The notes under the pieces are model-generated. The model was not told the DNA's origin and did no database searches. It saw only the letters and a program-made list of their open reading frames with translations. Shown in pieces: positions 7,235-15,646 of a DNA stretch of 64,000 bases; within the stretch, counting starts at the first letter, position 1, and every line of letters starts with the position of its first letter. The position numbers and the translations under genes were made by a program. This stretch comes from Scandinavium hiltneri (GTDB lineage: Bacteria > Pseudomonadota > Gammaproteobacteria > Enterobacterales > Enterobacteriaceae). The stretch spans positions 310,001-374,000 of the forward strand of contig NZ_JALIGE010000076.1 of NCBI RefSeq assembly GCF_024764835.1, read 5' to 3'.

Positions 7235-8425
7235 ATGAGCGTACGTTTAGTGTTAGCCAAAGGCCGCGAAAAATCCTTACTTCGCCGTCACCCATGGATC
7301 TTCTCTGGCGCGGTTGCGCGCATTGAAGGTAAAGCCTCTCTCGGTGAAACCATTGATATTGTTGACCATCAGGGTAAGTGGCTGGCACGCGGAGCGTACT
7401 CTCCGGCATCGCAGATCCGCGCTCGCGTCTGGACCTTTGATCAGGCAGAAACCATCGATATCGCCTTCTTTGAGCGTCGCTTACAGCGCGCGCAAACCTG
7501 GCGTAACTGGCTGGCAGAAAAGGATGGTCTCGACAGCTACCGCCTGATTGCCGGTGAGTCTGACGGCCTGCCGGGTGTGACCATCGACCGCTTCGGCAAC
7601 TTCCTGGTGCTGCAGTTGTTGAGCGCCGGGGCAGAATACCAGCGTGCTGCGCTGATCAGCGCCCTGCAAACCTGTTTCCCGGACTGCGCGATTTACGACC
7701 GCAGCGACGTGGCGGTGCGTAAAAAAGAAGGCATGGAACTGACGCAAGGCCCGGTAACAGGTGAAATGCCACCGGCCCTGCTGCCAATCGAAGAGCACGG
7801 TATGAAGCTGCTGGTTGATATCCAGAATGGCCATAAAACCGGTTATTACCTCGATCAGCGCGACAGCCGTCTGGCAACGCGTCGCTACGTAGCCGACAAA
7901 CGCGTGCTGAACTGCTTCTCCTATACCGGTGGCTTTGCTGTTTCTGCTCTGATGGGCGGCTGCCGTCAGGTCATCAGCGTTGATACCTCGCAGGAAGCGC
8001 TGGATATCGCCAAACAGAACGTTGAGCTTAACAAGCTTGATCTGAACAAAGCAGAATTTGTGCGTGATGATGTATTCAAACTGCTGCGTAAATACCGCGA
8101 TGATGGCGAAAAATTTGACGTGATCGTAATGGATCCGCCGAAGTTCGTGGAAAACAAAAACCAGCTGATGGGCGCGTGTCGCGGCTATAAAGATATCAAT
8201 ATGCTGGCTATCCAGCTGTTGAATCCGGGCGGCGTGCTGATGACCTACTCCTGCTCCGGCCTGATGACCACAGATTTATTTCAAAAAATCATCGCCGATG
8301 CCGCAGTTGATGCCGGGCGTGATGTACAATTTATAGAGCAGTTCCGTCAGGCAGCCGATCACCCGGTGATCGCGACCTACCCGGAAGGGCTGTATCTGAA
8401 AGGATTTGCCTGTCGCGTCATGTAA
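7235..8425 (+). CDS. rlmI: RlmI, 23S rRNA m5C1962 methyltransferase
   Basis: A 396-aa SAM-dependent methyltransferase that modifies C1962 of 23S rRNA. An N-terminal PUA domain (RLVLAKGREKSLLRRHPWIF) is followed by an EEHGMKLLVD-type linker domain. The C-terminal Rossmann fold carries the SAM motif NCFSYTGGFAVSALMGG, the catalytic motif VMDPPKFVENK and the cysteine motif YSCSGLM. I trimmed the 409-residue frame to ATG 7235, where the strong family identity begins (MSVRLVLAKG). The gene is followed by hspQ after 63 bases on the same strand. Confidence 0.96.
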   Translation: MSVRLVLAKGREKSLLRRHPWIFSGAVARIEGKASLGETIDIVDHQGKWLARGAYSPASQIRARVWTFDQAETIDIAFFERRLQRAQTWRNWLAEKDGLDSYRLIAGESDGLPGVTIDRFGNFLVLQLLSAGAEYQRAALISALQTCFPDCAIYDRSDVAVRKKEGMELTQGPVTGEMPPALLPIEEHGMKLLVDIQNGHKTGYYLDQRDSRLATRRYVADKRVLNCFSYTGGFAVSALMGGCRQVISVDTSQEALDIAKQNVELNKLDLNKAEFVRDDVFKLLRKYRDDGEKFDVIVMDPPKFVENKNQLMGACRGYKDINMLAIQLLNPGGVLMTYSCSGLMTTDLFQKIIADAAVDAGRDVQFIEQFRQAADHPVIATYPEGLYLKGFACRVM

Positions 8426-8488
8426 GTTGAAAAGTGAAACATTGCCCTCATATTTAATGTCAGTAATGTTTCCTGGGAGGTGACTATG

Positions 8489-8806
8489 ATGATTGCCAGC
8501 AAATTTGGTATCGGCCAGCAAGTCCGCCATTCGCTGTTAGGGTATCTTGGCGTGATCGTCGATATCGATCCGGAATACTCCCTGGATGAGCCCTCGAATG
8601 ATGAGGTCGCGGTGAATGATGAGCTGCGCACTTCACCGTGGTATCACGTGGTGATGGAAGATGATGACGGCGAACCCGTCCATACGTACCTCGCGGAGGC
8701 CCAGTTGCAAAACGAAACCAACGACGAGCACCCGGAACAGCCATCAATGGATGAACTGGCGCAAACCATTCGCCAACAACTTCAGGCACCTCGCCTGCGC
8801 AACTGA
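8489..8806 (+). CDS. hspQ: HspQ, heat-shock protein and Lon specificity factor
   Basis: A 105-aa acidic cytoplasmic protein that matches E. coli HspQ (YccV) over its whole length: FGIGQQVRHSLLGYLG at the start, then SPWYHVV-type and DEHPEQPSMDELAQTI stretches. Family knowledge: HspQ binds hemimethylated oriC, lowers the amount of mutant DnaA in some strains, and enhances Lon protease activity. ATG 8489 is the family start. An adjacent in-frame ATG at 8486 and a GTG at 8480 are alternatives. The GGGAGG at 8475-8480 is 8 bases before 8489. For its terminators see the entries at 8811 and 8973. Confidence 0.94.
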   Translation: MIASKFGIGQQVRHSLLGYLGVIVDIDPEYSLDEPSNDEVAVNDELRTSPWYHVVMEDDDGEPVHTYLAEAQLQNETNDEHPEQPSMDELAQTIRQQLQAPRLRN

Positions 8807-8810
8807 TAAA

Positions 8811-8831
8811 AAACCCCGCGACGCGGGGTTT
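8811..8831 (-). terminator. Hairpin with T-tract on the minus strand, between hspQ and yccU
   Basis: Perfect stem AAACCCCGC / GCGGGGTTT with loop GAC. On the plus strand only TTTGAG follows, a poor terminator for hspQ. On the minus strand the stem is followed by TTTTTTATC (from 8805 to 8813), a good terminator for transcripts arriving from yccU. An identical stem-loop is repeated at 8973-8993. Confidence 0.75.
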
Positions 8832-8842
8832 GAGATTGCTGA

Positions 8843-8910
8843 CAAAGAAGGAAAAAGCGTGGTTTTTCCTGCTTTGTGGTTATCAGCCGAAAATCAATAA
8901 ATTGATTTTC
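8843..8910. other. Two further hairpins between the duplicated terminators (possible 3'-UTR RNA)
   Basis: First stem CAAAG-AAGGAAAAA (8843-8856) pairs with TTTTTCCTG-CTTTG (8863-8876). Second stem GAAAATCAAT (8889-8898) pairs perfectly with ATTGATTTTC (8901-8910), followed by CTCGTTTTTTATTT. No ORF or annotated RNA family is recognised. These hairpins would lie in the 3' untranslated region of both hspQ and yccU transcripts. Confidence 0.6.
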
Positions 8911-8972
8911 CTCGTTTTTTATTTGGTGCGTTCTGTTCGTATCTCAATCGTTTTAGGTTTGTCATCAGTCTG

Positions 8973-8998
8973 AAACCCCGCGACGCGGGGTTTTTCTT
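8973..8998 (+). terminator. Hairpin with T-tract on the plus strand, hspQ transcript end
   Basis: The same 21-base stem-loop as at 8811-8831 (AAACCCCGC-GAC-GCGGGGTTT), here followed by TTTCTTAT on the plus strand. It overlaps the last codon and stop of the convergent yccU. It fits a terminator for hspQ placed about 190 bases beyond the hspQ stop. Confidence 0.75.
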
Positions 8999-9410
8999 AT
9001 TTCACGAGTCCCAGACGCGGAATTTCAATCGCCGGACATTTATCCATCACCACCTTGAGCCCCGCATCTTGTGCCAGCACGGCGGCCTGTTCGTTGATGA
9101 CACCCAGTTGCATCCACAGCGTTTTGGCCCCGATCGCAATCGCCTCTTGCGCCACGCCCCAGGCCGCTTCTGAATTGCGGAACACATCCACCATATCCAC
9201 TTTTTCAGGCACTTCCGCCAGCGTGCCGTAGCCCTGCTGGCCGAGTAACGTTTTGCCGGCCACCTTCGGTGACACCGGAATCACGTGATAACCCTGGTCC
9301 AGCAGATACTTCATCACCCGATAGCTTGGGCGGTCCGGCTTATCGCTCGCCCCCACCAGCGCGATGGTTCGAGTCTCGTTCAAAATGCCAGCAATTTCGT
9401 TCTCTTTCAT
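8997..9410 (-). CDS. yccU: YccU, CoA-binding-fold protein of unknown role
   Basis: A 137-aa cytoplasmic protein with the CoA_binding Rossmann-like fold. The nucleotide-binding motif TIALVGASDKPDRPSYRVMK lies at residues ~15-34. The conserved CPAIEIPR follows near the C terminus. The frame runs up to 9464, but the ATG at 9410 matches the family start (MKENEIAGIL) and follows a GGAGGAAAT ribosome-binding site. The physiological role is not established in the family. The gene ends inside the hairpin that ends hspQ transcription. Confidence 0.92.
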   Translation of the reverse strand: MKENEIAGILNETRTIALVGASDKPDRPSYRVMKYLLDQGYHVIPVSPKVAGKTLLGQQGYGTLAEVPEKVDMVDVFRNSEAAWGVAQEAIAIGAKTLWMQLGVINEQAAVLAQDAGLKVVMDKCPAIEIPRLGLVK

Positions 9411-9578
9411 TATTTCCTCCGGGCAATTTTGCAAAGTGTACGACAATCCTGATACACCATCCATTCAGTCATACCAGAGTATGAGGGCAGAACCCTGGAT
9501 TATGTCTATATGTTAATAAAAACCCATTTCGTAAAGATTTGATACACTCTACGAGAGGGCATTTTTCAGGAGATAGCG

Positions 9579-10241
9579 ATGAGAACGGGGATAACCATAT
9601 TGTGTCTGTTGCTTCTGATGCCTGTCAGCGTATTCGCCACGACGCTTCGGCTCTCAGGTGACATTGATTTACTGGTACTGGACGGCAAGAAAGTGTCCAG
9701 CCTGCTGTTACGCGGTGCAGAAAGCCTTGAGGTGGATAACGGCCCACATCAGCTCGTATTTCGCGTTGAAAAAATGATTATATTGCCCGATCAGAATCGC
9801 CAGCTGTATGTCTCGCCGCCGCTTATCGCCAACTTTAACTCGCAGCTGGTGGGCCAGATAAACTTCAGTCTGCCGCGGCTCGAAACGCTGGAAGATACGC
9901 AGACCTTCACCTCCACGCCGCACGTCAGCCTGCTGGATGGCAACGCAATGCCTATTCCTGTCAAACTCGATATTCTGGCGATCACCCAGCCGGGGACCAA
10001 CATCGATTATGAAAAGGCGACGGAGGCGTACAACGTCGCCAATAAACAAGCCTCCAGCACGCAGTCCAGCACACCACAGTCGGACGACAGCACACTGTTA
10101 TCGAAAACCAACGAGCTGGATAATCCAGCCTATCAGTCGCAAACATTGACTGAACAACGGCTGAAATACTGGTTCCAGCTGGCCGACCCGCAAACCCGCA
10201 GCCGCTTTCTCGAATGGACAAAATCGCAGCCATCCTCCTGA
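9579..10241 (+). CDS. csgI: YccT/CsgI, periplasmic DUF2057 protein, curli inhibitor
   Basis: A 220-aa secreted protein with a signal peptide at residues 1-20 (MRTGITILCLLLLMPVSVFA). The body matches the DUF2057 family: LRLSGDIDLLVLDGKKVSS, RGAESLEVDNGPHQLVFRVE, and the C terminus LTEQRLKYWFQLADPQTRS. In E. coli YccT (renamed CsgI) inhibits assembly of curli by acting on the subunit CsgA in the periplasm. The start has CAGGAG 8 bases upstream. The middle (residues ~145-175, rich in S, T and Q) is the least conserved part and probably a linker. Confidence 0.9.
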   Translation: MRTGITILCLLLLMPVSVFATTLRLSGDIDLLVLDGKKVSSLLLRGAESLEVDNGPHQLVFRVEKMIILPDQNRQLYVSPPLIANFNSQLVGQINFSLPRLETLEDTQTFTSTPHVSLLDGNAMPIPVKLDILAITQPGTNIDYEKATEAYNVANKQASSTQSSTPQSDDSTLLSKTNELDNPAYQSQTLTEQRLKYWFQLADPQTRSRFLEWTKSQPSS

Positions 10242-10335
10242 TATCATGACGTAGCGCAGGAAAATTCGCCGTTGCCGCTTGCAGCAACAATCACTTCCAG
10301 TAATCTGTCGACATGTTGAATGATGGAAAATAATT

Positions 10336-10794
10336 ATGGAACAGACAACCCGTACCCTACCGGGCCGAAAACATATCGCCCTGGTCGCGCACGATCATTG
10401 TAAGCAGATGCTGAAAGCCTGGGTTGAGCGTCATCAGCCGCTGCTGGCGCAGCATGAACTTTATGGCACCGGCACCACCGGTAATCTGGTTCAACGCGCA
10501 ACTGGCCTGGACGTCACGGCAATGCTGAGCGGCCCGATGGGCGGCGATCAGCAGGTCGGCGCGATGATCGCGGAAGGTAAAATTGATGTTCTGATCTTCT
10601 TTTGGGATCCACTGAACGCCGTGCCGCACGATCCGGATGTAAAAGCCCTTCTGCGCCTGGCAACCGTGTGGAACATTCCGGTAGCAACCAACGTCTCCAC
10701 CGCGGATTTCATTATCCAGTCGGCTAACTTCAACGCCCCGGTCGATATTCAAATCCCAGACTATCAGCGTTACCTGGCAGAACGGTTGAAGTGA
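10336..10794 (+). CDS. mgsA: MgsA, methylglyoxal synthase
   Basis: A 152-aa enzyme that converts dihydroxyacetone phosphate to methylglyoxal and phosphate, bypassing lower glycolysis when phosphate is short. The catalytic Asp71 lies in GPMGGDQQVGA. His98 and Asp99 of the active site are in NAVPHDPDV. The phosphate-binding TGTTGN (residues 45-50) and the WNIPVATN segment are also present. The ATG at 10336 has no strong Shine-Dalgarno sequence (GGAAAATAATT). The gene is followed by a REP-like inverted repeat and is convergent with helD. Confidence 0.97.
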   Translation: MEQTTRTLPGRKHIALVAHDHCKQMLKAWVERHQPLLAQHELYGTGTTGNLVQRATGLDVTAMLSGPMGGDQQVGAMIAEGKIDVLIFFWDPLNAVPHDPDVKALLRLATVWNIPVATNVSTADFIIQSANFNAPVDIQIPDYQRYLAERLK

Positions 10795-10803
10795 TATGCG
10801 AAA

Positions 10804-10855
10804 TGCCCGGCGGCACTTCGTTTGCCTGGGCCTACGGTTGAAAAAGTAGGCCCAG
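10804..10855. repeat. REP-like element with perfect hairpin between mgsA and helD
   Basis: TGCCCGGCGGCACTTCGTTT at 10804 has a REP-like core. It is followed by a perfect 10-bp stem CTGGGCCTAC (10826-10835) / GTAGGCCCAG (10846-10855) around a 10-base loop. It lies between the convergent ends of mgsA and helD. It may stabilise or end both messages. There is no long T-tract. Confidence 0.65.
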
Positions 10856-10867
10856 CAAGCACTTTAA

Positions 10868-12922
10868 TCACGGTTTGCGTGCGACCGGCACATCCAGATT
10901 TTTCAGTACCTCCACAAACACCGACGGCTCCCGCTTGTTGAACATCAGCCACACGCGCTGACGCGCACGCGTCATGGCGACGTACAGCAAACGCCTTTCT
11001 TCAGCATCCGGGAAATCTTCCGGCTGCGGCAGTAATGCCTGCTCCATGACTGACTCCCGAGCCGGTGCCGGAAACGCGTCCTGGCCTTCCTGCAAACCGA
11101 GCACAATCGCGTAATCTGCCTGCTGACCTTTACTGGCATGAATGGTCATAAAATCAATCTGCAGTTTCGGCCAGCGGGTCGCTGCTTTTTCCAGCGCCGC
11201 GGGTTTCAGATGGTGATAACGCGCCATAATCAAAATACGCTGTTCCGGCTTCGCAAAACCGCTCAGTTTATCGAGCAAGGCATCGAGCTGATCGTCCGGC
11301 AGTAACGTGACGGCTTTCTTGTCACCCGTCGTCAGGCTGTTCAGGGGTTTACTTAGCTGATGCGGGTTTTGCTGAATGAAACGGTTCGCGATTTCGCCAA
11401 TTCGACTGTTAAAACGGTAAGTGGTATCCAGTGCGCAGTTGTCGCCTTCACCGAAATAATCTGTAAACGCGGTGGTCAGGGATAGCTGTGCACCGCTAAA
11501 GCGGTAGATTGCCTGCCAGTCATCTCCCACCGCAAACAAGGTGGTTTGTGAATTCTGCTTACGCAGCGCCGCCAGCAGTGCCGCGCGCTGAGGGGAAATG
11601 TCCTGAAACTCATCCACCAGGATGTGCTTCCAGGGGCTGATGAAGCGGCCTTTCTCCAGCACGTTAATGGCCTGATGAATCAGCCCGGAGAAATCAACCG
11701 CACCTTCGTCTTTCAGCGCCGTTTTCCACGCTTTCAACAGCGGAGCCATCAGCTTGACACGCTTGCCAAACAGCTCACGGATCTCTTCCGGTGCGCTTTC
11801 GATCATTTCAGCCTGCGAACCGCCATGGCTGCGCATCAGGCTGACCCAGCGATCGAGGCGGCTGCCCATCCGACGCACAATTTTAGGGTTGCGCCAGTAG
11901 TCCTCCTCCGGCACACTCCATTCCATTTCTTCCTCAAGCCACTGTCGCCAGCCTTTGGCCTGCACCTTTTTCTCCTGACATTGTTGCTGCCAGCATTTTG
12001 TCAGCAGCGACTGGCGCGCAGCGGCGTCATTTTCCAGTTTGCTGATAACCGGCACTTTTTTGCTGCCCTGTTGAAGAATGTGCAGCGCCAGCGCATGGAA
12101 CGTTTTTGCACTGATGGCCTCGGTGTTGAGACGCTCACGAATGCGCTCGTCCATCTCCTGCGCCGCTTTGCGACCGAACGCCAGTAGTAAAATTTGATCG
12201 GCAGCTGCTTCGCCGCGCGTCAGTAACCAACCAGCACGGGCCACCAGCACCGACGTTTTACCGCTGCCCGCACCTGCCAACACCAGAAGCGAACGTTCGC
12301 CATTCACCACTGCACGCGCCTGAGCATCGTTGAGCGGTGAGGATTCAATTCCCTGGAAGAAAGCGGCATACTGCGTAAGCATCGTTTCAGTAAATGCCTG
12401 GTTATGCTTGAGTCTGCTGGTATCCCGGTCTTTCAGCCACGCCTGGCACTGCTGCCAAAGTTCGCGGCAGTTGTCGAAACTGTTCAGCCGCGCCACAGGA
12501 ACAGGAAGCGCTTCCAGAGCACTGAGAATTTTTTGGCGCAGTTGTCCAACAGCCTCGCGAGTCAGCCATTTACCTTCCGCACTGTGGCGAGAGATAACCG
12601 TCAACTGCTGCTGTAAAACGTCAGCGGCAATGACGCTCATTTCATCACTCCACTGCTGCCAGCAGCTTTGCAGGTGATGATGAAAACGCTGCGTGTCGGC
12701 CCATTCGGTGCCGTGCAGGCGAACCACTTTGTTATCCGGCAGAACGAACTCCAGCTCGCCCCACACCAGGCCGCGCTTGCAATGAATGGCGGTCAGCTGA
12801 TTAAACGGAATCAGGTATTCATGACGATCGCCAGAGACTTTAACCCCAGCATTCAGGAGTTCTACCCGGTCGTAGGGGTGCTGCGCCATGCGTTTGCCGA
12901 GGGCTGTTGCTTTTAGTTCCAT
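10868..12922 (-). CDS. helD: HelD, DNA helicase IV (UvrD/Rep superfamily 1)
   Basis: A 684-aa 3'-5' superfamily 1 DNA helicase, the same length as E. coli HelD. Residues 1-110 form the HelD-specific N-terminal domain. The Q-motif and motif I follow (SSPLNDAQARAVVNG, then AGAGSGKT at 216-223). Motif II is VDEFQDIS, motif III GDDWQAIYRFSGAQ, motif V TIHASKGQQADY and motif VI ERRLLYVAMTRAR. All helicase motifs are intact. Its role in recombination and repair overlaps with UvrD and Rep. It is divergent from yccF with 124 bases between the starts. A distinct protein in Gram-positive bacteria bears the same name and acts on RNA polymerase. This one is the enterobacterial helicase IV. Confidence 0.97.
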   Translation of the reverse strand: MELKATALGKRMAQHPYDRVELLNAGVKVSGDRHEYLIPFNQLTAIHCKRGLVWGELEFVLPDNKVVRLHGTEWADTQRFHHHLQSCWQQWSDEMSVIAADVLQQQLTVISRHSAEGKWLTREAVGQLRQKILSALEALPVPVARLNSFDNCRELWQQCQAWLKDRDTSRLKHNQAFTETMLTQYAAFFQGIESSPLNDAQARAVVNGERSLLVLAGAGSGKTSVLVARAGWLLTRGEAAADQILLLAFGRKAAQEMDERIRERLNTEAISAKTFHALALHILQQGSKKVPVISKLENDAAARQSLLTKCWQQQCQEKKVQAKGWRQWLEEEMEWSVPEEDYWRNPKIVRRMGSRLDRWVSLMRSHGGSQAEMIESAPEEIRELFGKRVKLMAPLLKAWKTALKDEGAVDFSGLIHQAINVLEKGRFISPWKHILVDEFQDISPQRAALLAALRKQNSQTTLFAVGDDWQAIYRFSGAQLSLTTAFTDYFGEGDNCALDTTYRFNSRIGEIANRFIQQNPHQLSKPLNSLTTGDKKAVTLLPDDQLDALLDKLSGFAKPEQRILIMARYHHLKPAALEKAATRWPKLQIDFMTIHASKGQQADYAIVLGLQEGQDAFPAPARESVMEQALLPQPEDFPDAEERRLLYVAMTRARQRVWLMFNKREPSVFVEVLKNLDVPVARKP

Positions 12923-13046
12923 GTCTTGCCAAATCCCGGATGTAGACTTATGTATGACAGTGTAACCGCCAGATTCCAGGTGCTCCAGCGCTAAAAAACG
13001 TTACAATCGTCGGGTCTTTCTTTTCACAGGACTGAACAGAGGTTAT

Positions 13047-13493
13047 ATGCGTACCGTTCTGAATATTTTGAATTTTGTATTGGGTGGTTTTCTTACAACG
13101 CTGGGCTGGCTGCTGGCTACGGTCGTCAGCATGGTGTTGGTCATTACGTTACCGCTGACCCGCTCCTGCTGGGAAATCACAAAACTGTCGTTTCTGCCGT
13201 TCGGTAATGAAGCCGTGCATGTGGATGAGCTGAGTCCTGGTGAAAAAAGTGGGCTGTTGAATACCGGCGGTACGCTGCTGAACATTCTGTGGTTCGTGCT
13301 GTTCGGCTGGTGGCTGTGCCTGACGCATATCGTCGCGGGCATTGCGCAGTGTATTACTATCATTGGAATTCCAGTGGGGATCGCCAACTTTAAGATTGCC
13401 GCTATCGCTTTGTGGCCTGTTGGCCGCCGCGTGGTTTCCGTAGAAACTGCCCGTGCCGCGCGTGAAGCCAATGCGCGTCGCCGATTTCAATGA
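13047..13493 (+). CDS. yccF: YccF, small inner-membrane protein
   Basis: A 148-aa membrane protein of the YccF family. About four hydrophobic segments are visible (residues ~8-35, ~72-100 and ~103-130, the first long enough to be two). The family repeats GI(P/V)G and WPVGRRVV near the end and the motif TLPLTRSCWEITKLSFLPFG in the middle are conserved. The function is not known. The stop (TGA at 13491-13493) lies 17 bases before the chosen start of yccS, so the two are probably co-transcribed. Confidence 0.92.
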   Translation: MRTVLNILNFVLGGFLTTLGWLLATVVSMVLVITLPLTRSCWEITKLSFLPFGNEAVHVDELSPGEKSGLLNTGGTLLNILWFVLFGWWLCLTHIVAGIAQCITIIGIPVGIANFKIAAIALWPVGRRVVSVETARAAREANARRRFQ

Positions 13494-13510
13494 TCGGGAC
13501 TGATTACCGC

Positions 13511-15646
13511 ATGCTAAGCCCAATATTGCGCCGTTATACCTGGAACAGCGTCTGGCTGTATAACGCCAGAATTTTTATCGCGCTGTGCGGAACCGCTGCA
13601 CTGCCGTGGTGCCTTGGCGAAGTAAAACTCACCATCCCGCTGACGCTTGGGGTGGTGGCTGCTGCGCTGGCCGATCTCGATGACAGGCTTGCCGGACGAC
13701 TGCGTAATCTCGTTATCACGCTGGTATGTTTCTTCATTGCCTCGGCATCCGTTGAGTTGCTATTCCCGTGGCCATGGGCTTTTGCGCTCGGACTGACGTT
13801 GTCCACCAGTGGCTTCATCCTGCTGGGGGGCCTTGGGCAACGCTACGCGACCATCGCCTTTGGCGCGTTGTTGATAGCCATCTATACCATGCTCGGCGTA
13901 TCGCTTTACAATCACTGGTATCAACAACCGCTACTGCTGCTCGCGGGCGCGGTGTGGTACAACCTGCTGACGCTGACCGGCCATCTGATTTTCCCCATTC
14001 GTCCATTGCAGGATAATCTCGCCCGCAGCTATGAACAGCTCGCGCATTATCTGGAACTCAAGTCGCGACTTTTCGACCCGGATATCGAGAATGAAACACA
14101 GGCTCCGCTGGTTGAACTCGCGATGGCTAACGGACAGCTGGTCGCCACGCTGAATCAGACCAAAGCCTCGCTGCTAACCCGTTTGCGTGGCGATCGCGGA
14201 CAGCGTGGCACACGTCGCACGCTGCATTATTATTTCGCAGCACAGGATATCCACGAGCGGGCCAGTTCCTCGCATGTGCAGTATCAGTCCTTACGCGATA
14301 ACTTCCGCTACAGCGACGTCATGTTCCGCTTCCAACGCCTACTTTCGATGCAATCCCAGGCGTGTATGCAGCTTTCTCGCTCCATTTTACTGCGCACGCC
14401 CTATCAGCATGACGCACGTTTTGAACGGGCCTTCACTCATCTGAATGCAGCGCTCGAGAGAGTCAGCGCCAGCGGAGCCGATAAAGAGCAGATGAAAGCG
14501 CTGGGTTTTCTGCTCAATAACCTTCACGCCATTGACGCACAGCTGGCGACCATTGAGTCGGAGCAGCAGTTAGCCATGCCGCAGAGCGAGACCGAAACGC
14601 AGTTGGCCGATGACCGACTGCACGGGTTCAGCGATGTCTGGCTGCGACTGAGCCGCAACTTTTCCGCCGAGTCAGCCCTGTTCCGCCATGCGGTCAGGAT
14701 GTCGCTGGTTCTCTGTGCGGGCTATGCGTTTATACAGTTCACCGGAATGAATCATGGATACTGGATCCTGCTCACCAGCCTGTTTGTCTGCCAGCCGAAC
14801 TATAATGCAACGCGCCACCGGCTGGCGCTTCGTGTTATCGGCACACTGATAGGCGTGGCCATCGGCCTGCCGGTGCTGCTGTTGGTGCCGTCAATTGAAG
14901 GGCAGCTGTTACTGATTGTGCTCACCGGCGTGCTGTTCTTCGCCTTCCGAAATATTCAGTACGCCCATGCAACGATGTTTATCACCCTGCTGGTACTGCT
15001 GTGTTTTAATCTGCTTGGGGAAGGGTTTGAAGTCGCCCTGCCACGCATTATTGATACGCTTATCGGCTGCGCCATCGCGTGGGCGGCGGTAACCTTTATC
15101 TGGCCTGACTGGAAGTTCCGTAATCTGCCGACGGTGATGGCGAGGGCTGTAGATGCGAACTGCCGTTATCTGGATGCGATTCTGGAGCAATATCATCAGG
15201 GCCGCGATAACCGCCTGCCCTACCGCATTGCCCGCCGCGATGCGCACAATCGCGATGCGGAACTGGCATCCGTGGTCTCGAACATGTCTACCGAGCCGCG
15301 CGTGACAGCAGAAATGCGGGAAACGGCCTTTCGACTGCTTTGCCTGAATCATACCTTTACCAGCTACATTTCCGCGCTTGGGGCACATCGGGAGCGGTTA
15401 ACCAACCCTGATATCCTGGCGTTGTTGGATGATGCAGTTTGTTATGTTGACGACGCGTTTCATCATTCACCATCGGATGAAAAACGCGTGCAGGAGGCAC
15501 TGGCGGGCTTAATGGAACGGATCCATCACCTCGACCCCGGTTCAGAGAGTAAAGCCCCGCTAGTCCTCCAGCAGATTGGATTAATGGTAAGCCTGTTGCC
15601 GGAATTTTGTCGTCTGCAGCAGAAGGTTACCCCTCTTCGGGCATAG
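13511..15646 (+). CDS. yccS: YccS, FUSC-family inner-membrane protein (711 aa)
   Basis: A large inner-membrane protein related to aromatic-acid efflux proteins such as AaeB (FUSC family). The N-terminal membrane block is at residues ~10-150 and the second block at ~390-515. The latter includes FRHAVRMSLVLCAGYAFIQF and GYWILLTSLFVCQPNYNATR, the family hallmark. A cytoplasmic domain separates them and another follows. The start ATG 13511 (MLSPILRRYTWNS) matches E. coli. The frame extends to an ATG at 13490 that overlaps the yccF stop, so translational coupling from there is an alternative. Its transport substrate is unknown. The last 20 bases overlap the 3' end of the convergent sxy. Confidence 0.92.
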   Translation: MLSPILRRYTWNSVWLYNARIFIALCGTAALPWCLGEVKLTIPLTLGVVAAALADLDDRLAGRLRNLVITLVCFFIASASVELLFPWPWAFALGLTLSTSGFILLGGLGQRYATIAFGALLIAIYTMLGVSLYNHWYQQPLLLLAGAVWYNLLTLTGHLIFPIRPLQDNLARSYEQLAHYLELKSRLFDPDIENETQAPLVELAMANGQLVATLNQTKASLLTRLRGDRGQRGTRRTLHYYFAAQDIHERASSSHVQYQSLRDNFRYSDVMFRFQRLLSMQSQACMQLSRSILLRTPYQHDARFERAFTHLNAALERVSASGADKEQMKALGFLLNNLHAIDAQLATIESEQQLAMPQSETETQLADDRLHGFSDVWLRLSRNFSAESALFRHAVRMSLVLCAGYAFIQFTGMNHGYWILLTSLFVCQPNYNATRHRLALRVIGTLIGVAIGLPVLLLVPSIEGQLLLIVLTGVLFFAFRNIQYAHATMFITLLVLLCFNLLGEGFEVALPRIIDTLIGCAIAWAAVTFIWPDWKFRNLPTVMARAVDANCRYLDAILEQYHQGRDNRLPYRIARRDAHNRDAELASVVSNMSTEPRVTAEMRETAFRLLCLNHTFTSYISALGAHRERLTNPDILALLDDAVCYVDDAFHHSPSDEKRVQEALAGLMERIHHLDPGSESKAPLVLQQIGLMVSLLPEFCRLQQKVTPLRA

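Noticed and set aside
13490..13510. Upstream ATG of yccS (13490) as the true start
   Set aside because: It overlaps the yccF stop and could couple translation, but family similarity begins at 13511. Kept as an alternative only.
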